Shown here piece after piece: positions 30,851 through 43,167 of a stretch of DNA of 64,000 bases. The first letter of the stretch is position 1, and each line of letters opens with the position of its first letter. The position numbers and the translations under genes are program-made. Source of the stretch: Pelodera strongyloides (Eukaryota > Nematoda > Chromadorea > Rhabditida > Rhabditidae); assembly GCA_036852015.1 (NCBI GenBank), contig JAANDG010000416.1:62001-126000 (forward strand), in the 5' to 3' direction. The notes below the pieces were generated by a model. The model ran no database searches. It saw nothing but the letters and a program-made list of their open reading frames with translations, and had not been told where the DNA came from.

Positions 30851-33800
30851 GAACCCAACTCTACCTTTTACCTTTTGTTTACAAAAAAAGGTTTCCAAAA
30901 ATGTTGATTCAGCAATCGTATTCAGTCCGCAGCTTTGAGGAATTTCTTTTGCTCTAAAGAACGCTTTTATCGGGCCATTTCCGGGCACAATTCTGGCGTT
31001 GAAAGAGCGCAGGTTTTATAAGAAGGAGCACAAGTCTGCGAGAAAGAGCACAGGTCTGGATGATTCTAACCAACGGACAGACTAAAAGTCTACATAACAC
31101 TGATAAAATCCCAACGGGGAGGCGCTGGTAGACCACTGTGCGCGGCGGGTGAGCCACTGTGTGCACCAAGGTGTTTTGAAACCTTTCGCGGATCCCCGCG
31201 CACTTCAGAGAACCTGTGCCGTCCCCACTTTGGCGTGCCTGTTATTGTAGCAGCACCAATATCTTAGGGTACCTTTTGTTTCGTTAGTTTCGCAATTATT
31301 TTCTAGATCTTTGTCAATGTGAGCTTCACTTTGTCGATCCAAAGAAACATTATTACTATGTTAATGGGATGGGTTATCACTCAACGTGGGAACGCATTAC
31401 GAATTTCCAGAATAAAAACAAGCATCTACATTGCACTACGATACTTCGATAAAAAAAATCCACAATCCCAGCAGTCCATTATCTTATTTATCTCGATTCG
31501 TACAACCCTCGCAAGCATTTTTATCCAATCTTTCCCGTCTTCCTCTCTCTCTCTCTCTCCCCCCATCTCTCTTACTCTCTCTTTCCCTGTCTCCCTCTCT
31601 TTCTCTTTCTCTCTCGTTCTCGAGTATCCTACCAAAGGACCCCCTATAAACGCCCTCCTAAATAACATTGCTAAAGCTTTCGTCTTCTTCCAAGAGAGCG
31701 AAAAAGGAACACCCCATTTGGGCGCTCATTGAAAAACCCCCACACGAAAATCACAGAAAGAGAAGAACTCCATCACTTGGCACCCGGCCAAACTCATCTT
31801 GAATTAAGCGGTTTAGAATATACCCACATAAGATGGACCCTTGTTAGTTGGAACTGTTGTGAAGCACGTTCTTCTTAGGGTATCCTTTTGCTTGCTATGT
31901 TTCGATGTATGTATCAATAAACTATTTACAGATATTGTACAAATTCATGTTAGTTAGTGTCCTTTTTCTTCTCTCTCTCTCTCTCTCCCTCTCTCTCTAT
32001 TCTCTCTCTCTCTTTCTCTCTCTCTGGTTCTTCTATGTCGCTTCGAGTCTCTCGCTTCCTACTCTGTTTTCTCTACCCCCTCTCTCAAGCTTCCTCTCTC
32101 TCTCAGTTTTATTTCACCCTCGACAAGCTCTTTTCAATTCAGGAACATCTTTGCCGGCGTGTTTCAATAAAGCCCTTCTGGCTGGACATTTTCGACTGCA
32201 AATCGGATTCGCATCGTGGAACCTTTAGAGGAGAAGCTGTCTTCCCCAAGCATAAGGACCAATTCTTTTTCTTTTGCAACAATAGTTGCTGAGTCCGTTG
32301 GCTAACTTTTATGATGGCGTTCTCATGATCCATACTCCGCTATTTACTACAGTAGTATCTCTCGATTTGAATGATATTCCGATGTTAGAAACATCGTAGC
32401 TCTTAGCTATGATGAAGGGGTATCTGCAAAAGGAACACTTCTTTTCATTTTGATATACATGATATACATGACTCTGGTCGCTCGGTGTTAGCTCTACCCA
32501 ATTCTGTACAAACATAAAATTGGACAATTATCTTTATTAGTTTATAGTTGAGTCTATAATCATTATGTGAAGTGGAGGAAATTATGTAGGGGTGTATGCA
32601 TACATTTTCCTAGTGTAACCTTGAGGCCGGTTTCACCAACATTTACTTCTGTCAAAAAATTTTGATCATCAGAAAGGTGCGTAGCTTGAGTAAATTTTTG
32701 ATTGAAGGAAATGTAACCTTTCTTTTTGACCTAACCCCTGGTAAATTCCGCTTCCCAGAGAAAATCTCCTATAATATTTGCAACATTTCTTTGCATTCTT
32801 GCATACACTATTTTCAACACCAACATTTCCGGAATATAATAAAATTTGTGCAAAAATCCACACGATTTTCCTATTCCAAATTGTTGGGTCATCAAGTGAA
32901 TTTTATGCGCACAGGCTCTGTGATTGAATTTAAATTTGGGGGAGAGCAATTTGAAGGACAGCCATAAAAAGGTTACAGGAAATGGATAGGGGATTGGACC
33001 TTTATTTAATTTTTGAGAAATAATTTGATTATTTTGATTATAATTATAGAGATAGGCTTTATTGTTATTTCGTGTATTATTTGATCAGAAATCGTAGTTT
33101 TTCTAGAGGAGCGAGATTCTTAGATATTGCTCATGTGTTATACACCGTGGGATAAACGTTAGGAAGAATAAGAAGTCGAAGTCTTATACAGCACTTCTTA
33201 TTTTAGTTTGAACCTTAGAATGTCAAACCTTTTTCAGTTCTCAGCTTTATGTTCAGGCAGCGACTCGATGTCTTTGCATAAGCCTAGCCAGTTAACTGTG
33301 CATGAAAATCCTTGCATATTTTCTAAAATTCAGCCGAAAACGTTCCAAGTTTCCAGTTAACATCACGCACATGCAAAAACCAAGATTACTCATTTCAAAA
33401 CGTTACTTTGAATAGTAAATCACCGACGTGAGACGAGAGTAACGTTTTAAGGTTGCTACGAACTGCTTACAATTAAATATTCATATTTTCGCACGAAATA
33501 TGCGCTCGATCCCTGAATACTATCGAAAGTTCTCAATAACAAGTAAATTTCTACTTTGTAGTATTTTATTCATAGCATGCTTGGAATTAGCTGATAGATG
33601 ACGAAACCCCAAGATGACGACGTATCTAGCCAATGCAATATGCGCGATACAGCTTCATATTGATAACACGTCATAGTCAAAACAACGTAATCATAATCGT
33701 TATAGATCATTTGTATTGGTTTCCTTATACTCGTATATATACACAAAATTCGCTATGCTATCAGTTCGTTAGTATTACATTCATACTCATAAGTCCACAT

Positions 33801-33874
33801 TGTAATGCTCTCGTCTCATATTCTCCTTCATACTATATGTACATATTTCCCCAATATATCTTTCAGACTATGCG
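30851..33874. other. Gene-free upstream region of NCKX
   Basis: No convincing exon. TC-rich tracts lie at 31536-31620 and 31968-32030. The 101-codon frame at 32662-32967 shows no domain or codon bias I trust. The first NCKX exon begins at 33875, and its promoter should be in the last few hundred bases here. Confidence 0.5.
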
Positions 33875-36601
33875 ATGATCAGTCCTAGTGTACAGTACAT
33901 CGGTACGGGCTCAAGGAGGGCTGCGTGGTTGCCCCGTGGAGGACCTTGGCGCTGCGTGGCTGCCCTCAGTATCGTGAGCATCATCTATGTCGTCTCCTCA
34001 ACAGGAGTACGACATCTCAAGAGAGATGTCCAGATAGAAGTCGATGGACTACAACAAGATCAAACTACGAAAACGTCTCAATTCTCATTTGCCAGGTTCC
34101 TGCCAACGTGTAGTGGGTAAGTTCTGGTCGCGCGTACAGAGAAGGCGGAACATAGGGAATATATAATAGATCGCCAAACGTCTCAGCAAGGGGAGCAGCT
34201 CAACTATATCCCCGGTAGTGTGGTATGTTTGCAAGATGTTAGTATACACCGAATTTTATCAAACATAACGCATCGAATAGTTTAAATGACAATTATACTT
34301 CAGAAACAAGTCAACACCAACAGAAGCGGTTGCTGACGACGGACAGTTTCCACCGGATCTTTTCACACAGGAACAGAGGCAGAAGGGAGCGGGTTAGTTA
34401 TTTAAGTACTCAAATGCCTATTTACAAAACTGAAAACATCATGGTCCTGAAAAAAACCATCATCATACACCGAGAGGAATCGTACCCAGTTGCTTTCCTC
34501 GCCTACAATGTAGTTCTGTTTCTGTATTCAGTATTGCAATACGCTTATTGGCATCAAGCACACACCGAAAGGCTGGGAAACAATAGAAACATCAATAAAA
34601 ATTAAATGATGAGAATGCAAATTGAAAAGTATACAATTATACTTGACTAAAACAACAAATTCAGTAATCCTCCATCTGGCTGGTTTAATCTACATGTTCG
34701 TTGCTCTGGCCATTGTCTGCGATGAGTTCTTCGTCCCTTCTCTGGCAGTTCTCACGGAGAAACTCGCGATTTCGGATGATGTTGCAGGTGGGTAGGCTTA
34801 CGACAGATCGTCGCTAGGTTCCATCGATGGCCGCTCAGTTAGGAAAAACAACTAACAACCCCTATCTCTCTATATATATTATCAGTCTTCTGTCTCTCAC
34901 TCTCTTTCACGCACTTATTTTCATTGAAGTGCACTATTTTATGCATATGTACGCACTAAGTAACTTTTGTAAATATGCGAATATTTTATTTAATGTTGAC
35001 TGGGGTTCAGTGTAAAACGCAAAATAACAACGAAGAACCCTAAAATGCATATAACAAATGACAGCAAGTATGAACACCGAACTAGAGAAAAAGGCAATAA
35101 AGAGTTTATGTAGAGACCAAGATCTTAGTTGGCGCACTCGTGGCGCACTCAGGGAGCGCAAAAGTGCGCCAAGAGTGCGCCGTATTTCTCTTTTTTTTCC
35201 AGGTGCTACCTTCATGGCTGCCGGTGGTTCCGCTCCAGAATTCTTCACTTCGGTTATCGGCGTATTTATTGCACAGAACAACGTCGGTATCGGAACGATC
35301 GTCGGTGCGTTGTCTATTTTATTGTATTTTGCTGCTTATGATGAGGTACAAACCGCCATACTACAAGGTACAGATACAACCCAAGGGCTTCTAAAATTAT
35401 TTGTACATTTCAGGAAGTGCTACATTTAACATCCTCTGTGTGCTCGCATGCTGTACTCTCTTCTCTAATACTGTTTTGCAATTGACATGGTGGCCACTCT
35501 TTCGGTGTGTTCATTTACTCAATAATTTACGTACTCATTGAGGTATCCCATAAACATACATACAATTATGTTATCGACAAAATGCGCCCAAATGATAAAC
35601 AGGAAATGAAACAAATTGTTCTTCATACTTCGTGACAAACAAATATATCTAACATTTTCCAACAATTTAGTGATGTTACAATCTACATGATTGCCTTGTT
35701 CATGCTCGTAGTTTTCTTCATGGACGAACAGGTATGTTATAATATATTCTAATTTTCCATAATAAGCCAGTTGGTTTCAATGTTGGTGAACTGCATTCCA
35801 AAGGAGTGTATGAATAGACAACATCATAGAATAGATTACAAATAATTGGCATACAGTACATGGGAAAGCAGTTGTCCAACATACGTTTCAAAAATCAGAC
35901 ATAGCCATGCATCACAACCGTTCATCATAACTTTCCCATTAAAGATCACTTGGCCCGAGGCGCTCTCGCTCTTTCTCGTCTACCTGGGCTATGCTGCCTT
36001 CATGAAGTTCAATGCTTCTGCCGAGGTGGGTGGTTTTATTCAATTTGCGGCAATTCAATAGGGGGAAGCAGAAATAAAAATGTTACTCGAATGAAACGTA
36101 AAGGAGAAAGAAGCTTCGGAAACGCAAAAAGGGATCCTGAACGAACGCCTAAATATTCAAAATGAATAACTCACACCGTGTCAATGAATTACGTCCCTCT
36201 TTCTCTGTCACTCTATATCTTGCTCTCTCCTCTATTTCTTCTCTTGGTTCTTCTTCCCGGACTCTTTTTTTATGTTCTCCTCTCTTCCTTAAATATTTTC
36301 TTACTCAGGTATTCGTCAAGACAAAGATCCTCGGCGAAGTGCTGGATGATGAAGACGAGATGACCGATCAGTTGGGTACAGCTAAGACTGAGACAACTCC
36401 CGTGGAGAACGGTCACACTGACAAGGAGCCAATTGGGACTGATGAAACACATCTCAAGGTTAGCAGAGCAGTGATAGGAACATAATCACCCAGGGAGGGA
36501 ATTCCCTGACATTTATGATATCCCGTAGTACAACGAATAGTAATTGTTCGTTCTCATGAATTGTATGTGTGCGTAATAAATTATTATTATTATTATTATT
36601 A

Positions 36602-36686
<85 letters not shown>

Positions 36687-36697
36687 TATTATTATTC

Positions 36698-36749
<52 letters not shown>

Positions 36750-36755
36750 TTATTC

Positions 36756-36799
<44 letters not shown>

Positions 36800-37065
36800 T
36801 TATTATTATTATTATTATTATTCTTATTATTATTATTATTATCTTATTATTATTATTATTATTATTCTTATTATTATTATTCTTATTCTTCTTCTTCTTA
36901 TTCTTCTTCTTCTTATTATTATTCTTCTTATTATTATTATTCTTATTCTTATTATTCTTATTTTCTTCTTCTTCATTCTTCTTCTTCTTCTTTTTTTTTC
37001 TTATTCTTCTTCTTATTCTTCTTCTTCTTTTCTTCTTCTTCTTCATTCTTCTTCTTCTTCTTCTT

Positions 37066-37096
<31 letters not shown>

Positions 37097-37101
37097 TTCT
37101 T

Positions 37102-37132
<31 letters not shown>

Positions 37133-40100
37133 TTATTCTATTTCTTATTCTTATTCTTCTTCTTCTTCTTCTTCTTCTATTCTTCTTCTTCTTATTATTA
37201 TTATTATTTCTTCTTCTTCCTTCTTCTCTTCTTCTTATTATTATTTTATTATTATTCTTTCTTCCTTCTATTATATTATTATTATTTCTTATTATTCGTC
37301 ACCGCTTCTAAACTAACGTACGTACACAACACACCATTTCCGCGGAGTTGCGCAATTGATAGGATAAGTATTCACCCATTTCCAGATAATGAATGAACAT
37401 GTTCCAAGGGAAGACTCGCACGATAGATTGCATAGGATAAACTCGTGCAGGTGAGAAACTACAAGCTACTGAACTGCATGATAAGAGTAATATCATGCAC
37501 CTACCTACCCTACCTAAGGTACACCCCGTAATATCCACCGAAGCCTTTGAAGTTTTGAAGGCTGTCCGTGGCGTCTTGGTGAGCAAGCTGGTCGAGAAGT
37601 CGGATGTACGATTAAATGATGTTTTTGGGAAGTGAAATTGAGTAAGTTTTAGGTCTGGCGACTACCGTAGGCGCAGCTCTCTCGGACGTCGTCAGTCGAT
37701 ACCAATTCTACATTCGGGAACTATGTTCCGCAACGGAATCATGCATTTGATGAGTAATACACTGCAGGAGGTGCCCGAAGGTTGGTATTCGATAAAATGA
37801 GACATCGTCAATTGGAATCCTTAGAAATAAACTAATAACTCCCAAGCACTGAATAGTATGAACAAAGTACTCCGGGGAAAACCAAAGTATCGGTGCTCCT
37901 TGCATAAGTATTTGTAGTTTGTAGTCAACTATTATATTCACTGGTTCGTCAAGTCTAGCTTTTGTTTCTTTTGCACATTTAATTTATATAAGGGTCCGCA
38001 TGCTGATCATTTGAGATACAGTACTCCTTATCTGTCGACTTGCTTTCTAACTCTATCTTTTCAAGTACGCGAAAAATCAAATTACTATATATGCAAATCA
38101 TTCTGTCAGATCCTCTAAGCGTAACCAAATCCAAGATGGCGGCCTAACCGGTATATAGAATAGGAATTGCATGCTTGTATCTTGGCATTAGTGGGTGGAT
38201 GAAGGGATAATAAGCAAATATGCTTTTGCTGCAAATAGTGCTTATTTGAATATTAAAATTGCAAGAAATAGTAGGAATGACCACGCTAAACCGCGCAGTC
38301 GCCGCGCAACCAAAGACGGTCCGCCATCCGCCAAAGATGTTCAAATCCGCGTTTTTTGCGCACCACTGGCGCACCTTTCTGTGCGGTGACTGCGCGCGAA
38401 GTTCCATCAACGTACTAACTTGAGTATCACTTTAACAGGCGAACGTCACGGCTGGAGCGCCGAGAGGGAATGTTTCCTTCCACTTCAAGGTCTTGTCGGT
38501 AGAACACTCTACACTGTAGGAATGAATACCCTCACTTCCCAAAGAACATACTGTAGATAGTGTCTACCGTATGCGCCCGTCACCCACACCAACGTGCAGT
38601 AGATAACAACCGAAGCACCAAACACCTAACCTGCTAGTGTCTGCATCGAGTCAAGCCAGTCATAGAGCAATATTGTGTAACAATAGGGATATTTTAGTCT
38701 GCTTGCCAAGGTTTGGCTCATGCTTTATTAATAGCATATTAACGGATTCTATGTATTCATCAAACGGATAGCAGTTTATTTGTCTGGGAGCCCCACTTGT
38801 GTTGAAAATAAATTTATGAACTTTCTTTGAGAGAAGTTTTGGCGAAGGGCTTTTATATAATAGTTATAAATAAAAAAAGTTCAAGTAACTACCATAGTAC
38901 AAGTATGAATTAGAGCACTATTCACTATTTTCCTTTTTGTTTATTGTGTGATTTCTCCTTTGTGTTCTCTGCACGATTGCATACTCCTACTCTGCAGTGT
39001 TTTAACCACAATCCATAGAATATTAGCTATATGTTCCATAGTATTCCATAGTATACTTTTGTCTTACATAAAGCTGATTTCGGCCACCCTTTAGCGTATA
39101 GATGCCCATTTTGTTGCGCCTGAGTTCTCCTGGCCCGTACTTCATCCTTCATATTTTAATAGACAACGGTTCTCAGGCCGCTTACAGTCCAACCTGTTAG
39201 TATAATACCGGATATCCAAGAAAACGCTGTTAAATTTCCCTCTTAACTTATCCATATTCATTCAGGCAGCGATGATGCAAGTTCCAATGGAAGAATCTCT
39301 CCAGCTGTCCGATCTAGTCAGGTTGGTAAGATAAATTAGTGTTACTTAGCCATAGCGCCTCCCCCTTGGTGGTCTCAAGTGAGTGCCATTGATGCGCCGT
39401 AAATGTGCTGTACGTACAGATCGAATAGCCCATAGGTGACGCTTTCGCTATCATGGGTGAGAAATTCTGAACATATACAGCAAATATAAAGTACCGGGCA
39501 AGTACTAAATAGTGGAGCATTTCCAGAAAACGCATACTGCGCTGGAAGTGCCGTCCGGAACACAAGAGCCGCCTAATAGAAGGCATTCTGTGATTGAGGA
39601 GATTGTACGTTTCACTTTTTATTAAAATATCTGATAGTTGGGATTTTGTACTGTGTACATGTTGGGATACTGTGTATGCGATTAGGTGCAGTGAATAGTT
39701 GCTCTATCTTTTCGTACCGTATCTGGGTGGTCATGGCTGCGAATCTCCAATATATGTACATCCCGGAAACAGTTCCACCTTACACCCAGAGGTAGACCAC
39801 GTGGTCCCCCCAGACCACCCAAAGGCAGACCACCCAGAAGTGACCATCAAGATATGCACCGCCCAGTATAAATACAATTTCCAGAAATCTCTTCTTGAAG
39901 AAGAAGAAGAAAAACCGCTCGATATGCAATGGCCGGATGAACCACTCAAGGTAGACTTCATATTTATCTACGCTATATCTCGCGTCACTCTGGCGAACAA
40001 TTCGCGCCGATTTCTAGAAAATCCAGGTTATGATCGGTCGACGGTGAAAAATGAGACGAGTCATAGTTCCCTCCAATTCCATCATTTTCAGCGTCTCACC

Positions 40101-42078
40101 TACATACTCTTGGCACCAATTCTTATTCCAATGTGGGTGACGATACCCGATGTCAGGAGAGAGGTTAGTGGATAGGTTTACCATTACATTATGGTAAACA
40201 GGTACGGCGCACGGGAATTTGTTGCCATAAAGCGTTACCAATTTCAATTATTGTTCAATGAGGAACTTGACGCACTCGGAACGGGGGTCGGCCCTGCACT
40301 TGTAGAATACTAGTTGGCATAATTTTGGCGCATCTACCGCAGGAACGGCAACTTAAATTCTACATCTCCTACCATATGCCCGGCTAATGCGTCACCATAG
40401 CCCCCGGTCGCTGAGTTTGATCACAGACATCCTTACCAAATACATCACCATTACAGAGTTGCCGTGTGTGGTACCCCTTCACGTTCATCGCTTCAATTCT
40501 CTGGATCGCCTTCTTCTCCTATTTGATGGTTTGGTGGGCAAATACAATCGGAGAGACACTTGTTATTCCCACTGAGGTATTAAAAAAAAATGGCCGCTGA
40601 CATGAACTCTGACCAACCGTGAACTCAACAAGTGAACTCAACTAGATTTGAATCAGGCTTCAGCAGACAATAAACTGACTTCATAGAAAATTTTATTTAG
40701 ACCGAGTTTGACTGTCTTGCAAGTTGAATAGCGTTTAAGCGCAACAAGACTACTATCCCGACCTCGAAATGCCACTTTAAAAAAAATTACAAATAATCGA
40801 TTCTAGGTGATCGGACTGACGATACTGGCAGCCGGAACAAGCATTCCTGACCTTATAACCAGGTATTTAATTTAATAGAGTTGCGTGGATATTATTTTCA
40901 TATTCATTAAGTGTATTACAATCAAAAGAGGTAGATCCCTCTACCATCAGCCTCTCATTTCAGTGTGATTGTGGCGAGAAAGGGTCTGGGTGACATGGCA
41001 GTCTCCTCATCCGTCGGTTCCAATATCTTCGATGTCTGTGTGGGATTGCCAGTTCCCTGGCTTCTCTTCTTCATCATCGAAGCTGTCAGAAATCCGGAAA
41101 ACCCAGCTACATTCATATCCGTCTCCAGGTACAACTTATTCCAAGGATTAAATCAATTAGAAACTATTAGTGCAGTGGGGGAGCCAACTTGAGTACTCTA
41201 CCTACCGGGCGGTTGACTTCTGGGTGTTCCGCTACGAGCGGCCCACCTCCACCTCTGGGTGGTCCAAACCGAGTGGTCTACTTTTGGAGTCTACCTCCAC
41301 TCTGGGTGGCCCAACCGGGTGGTCTACTTTTAGTAGTCTACCTCCACTTTGGGTGGTCCACACATGGTGGTCTACTTCTGGGTGGTCTACTTCTGGGTGG
41401 TCTATTTCTTGGTCCACTTTTTGGAGTCTACCTCCACTCTGGGTGGTCTACTTTTGGGAGTCTACCTCCACTCTGGGTGGTCTACTTCTGGGTGGTCTAT
41501 TTCTATCTGGAGGTGGCGTGGTCTATTTCTGGGTGGTCCGTCCAAACCGGCATACCTCTTGATTGAACCTCCACCACTGAGTGGTCAACTTGTATCTTGG
41601 GGAGGTCTACTTCAGGGCGGTCTACTTCACGGTGGTATACGTGCGTGGCCTTCCAAAAAAACCGATAAGCCAATAATTTCAGCAAGGGTCTCCTCTGCTC
41701 GGTCGGAATGCTCTTCATTATGCTCGTCGTTCTCGTGTTCGCAATTTTTGTGTCCAAGTGGAAGATGAATAAGGTAATCTTGCTGTTAGTATAAGGGTGT
41801 TCAAGACAACATTATTACAAGGCCTTACTGTGGTCTTTCTTCAGATCTGAAATTAATCTAACTCAAAGTACACCTTTACTTTAAATTCTACTCTATTGTC
41901 TTTTATTCTATTCTTCGAACTCAAAGTATTTTACTCTTCCTATCCTTAACATAGTTTGGGTTTAATATATACTTTCCAGGCCTTCGGTGTGATCATGATC
42001 GTGAGCTACGTCGCCTTCTGCTTCTTCTCTGTATTCCTGGAGACCGACAGAATGACTTGTCCACTTAACATTTGTTAA
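33875..42078 (+). CDS. SLC24 family: K+-dependent Na+/Ca2+ exchanger (NCKX, SLC24 family)
   Basis: A plasma-membrane antiporter that exports Ca2+ with K+ in exchange for Na+. Exons: 33875-34116, 34304-34392, 34665-34787, 35203-35304, 35414-35504, 35671-35731, 35945-36025, 36309-36458, 37519-37605 (tentative), 37653-37780, 38439-38489, 39266-39321, 39885-39950, 40092-40163, 40457-40576, 40807-40862, 40964-41128, 41683-41773 and 41980-42078. The total is about 640 residues. An N-terminal hydrophobic segment precedes the [14 protein letters not shown] block. The alpha-1 repeat reads [17 protein letters not shown] and [15 protein letters not shown]. The large acidic loop ends [14 protein letters not shown]. 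The alpha-2 repeat reads [16 protein letters not shown] and [20 protein letters not shown]. Phase fits throughout except between exons 9 and 10 in the variable loop. The paralogue was not assigned. Confidence 0.95.
35131..35181 (+). repeat. GC-rich hairpin just upstream of NCKX exon 4
   Basis: Arms 35131-35149 and 35163-35181 (GGCGCACTC-type) pair over 19 bases with one mismatch, around a 13-base loop. The 3' arm ends 21 bases before the exon start at 35203, within the branch-point and polypyrimidine zone of the intron. It belongs to the GCGC-rich patch family. Confidence 0.75.
36578..37296 (+). repeat. Long ATT/CTT trinucleotide microsatellite in NCKX intron 8
   Basis: About 700 bases. Mostly ATT repeats to about 36885, mixed ATT/CTT, then nearly pure CTT (about 37020-37130), then ATT/CTT again. 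Regular one-base shifts produce two 250-275-codon frames that are low-complexity artefacts. Confidence 0.97.
38292..38396. repeat. GC-rich foldback in NCKX intron
   Basis: Arms 38292-38305 (CGCGCAGTCGCCGC) and 38383-38396 pair with one mismatch. The interior has GCGCACCACTGGCGCAC. It ends 42 bases before the exon at 38439. It shares its core motif with the patch at 20470-20490. Confidence 0.6.
39780..39845 (-). repeat. Inverted fragment of the NCKX intron minisatellite
   Basis: GGTAGACCAC, CCAGACCACCC and GCAGACCACCCAGAAG units are the reverse complement of the CTGGGTGGTCTAC units at 41205-41640. They lie 39 bases before the exon starting at 39885. Confidence 0.7.
41195..41645 (+). repeat. 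CTGGGTGGTCTAC minisatellite in NCKX intron 17
   Basis: About 450 bases of imperfect units such as CTCTGGGTGGTCTACTT and GGTCTACCTCCA, filling most of the intron between 41129 and 41682. The open frames here (Trp/Ser/Gly-rich) are repeat artefacts. Confidence 0.9.
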
Positions 42079-43167
42079 CAAATCGATCAGTAGTTTCGGA
42101 AATCATTAAATAGTGTACGTAAATTTAACACGTGCGTATTAGCATTTGCACAAAGATAGTAACTTCGTGTGAGGTATCAACAATTCAGAAAACCATATGG
42201 CATTTTATCCACGTTATACTTTTTTGTTACTAACATTTCAATCGTTACATTATTGATTGCCATTTCTTGCGTATTGTTACCATTGTTAGTTTTTAGAATA
42301 TCAAACCCGGTGAACCGCTTGTCCAAATATTTTATCTTTCATTCACCTCTACCGCTTATTGCTGGCGAATTTCGGTAAGAACGTCAATCTTTGAGAAAAC
42401 TACTTAGCTATAGTCCCAAATGTAGAATAATCATCAAACCAAACACCTTTAAACTTCATTCGCTTGGTTTAGATTTCGCTACGCTACGTCGATTATACGG
42501 GTTTTGTTAGAGTATTGTGGGAACCCACAATTTTCTACTGTACTATTTCGAGCGTGTGCGAATCAATAGTCCTCTTCGCCGCAATCAGAAACAGTGCATA
42601 AAGTAGATCATGTTTAACCATATATCATAATAATCACAAAAGCCAAGTTCTGGGCTTTTTTCACAACATTGGCTGCTTTTACTAATTTATAGCTCTGTAA
42701 TTTGCCTTACATTTTCTAACTGAACGACGATTGAATGCTAATAAAACGTCTATTCTTCAACCTATGCAAAACATAGAATAAAAAATATTTATCACTAAAT
42801 GACCCCAGAACCACAAATAATAGATTAGAGCCACTTATAATCTTAAAACTTTCAATCGAGGCAAAAAATTCTGAAATTACATCATCATTCATAACATCAC
42901 ATAATGTTTAAAAAAAGTTCCAAATACACATTACCCCCATTCCTACCTTTTCTAATACATGGCTTACTAATAATGCATCACAGAAAGTCATATCACAGTA
43001 ACAATAATCATAATTATAATTTATGCGCTAAATTAATTATACACTTTTCATCAACCAAGAAAGGTAAATAAAATACATTACATAGACTCCAACTATTCCC
43101 ACGTACCAATAATCAATAGTATACTAGCATACTTATGTCAAGCCAAAATGTAAAAAAAACGAACCAC
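42079..43167. other. Convergent 3' flanks of NCKX and COG1
   Basis: AT-rich, no exons seen. The two stop codons face each other across 1,089 bp, which must hold both 3' untranslated regions. A candidate AATAAA for NCKX lies near 42777. Confidence 0.5.

Noticed and set aside
32662..32967. 101-codon plus-strand frame
   Set aside because: No domain, no codon pattern or splice context distinguishing it from chance.
36561..37396. Open frames of 251 and 275 codons on the plus strand
   Set aside because: They translate the ATT/CTT microsatellite (runs of Ile, Tyr, Leu, Phe, Ser) and lie in an NCKX intron.
41170..41768. Trp/Gly/Ser-rich frames of 125 to 139 codons
   Set aside because: They translate the CTGGGTGGTCTAC minisatellite; only the NCKX exon from 41683 is real.
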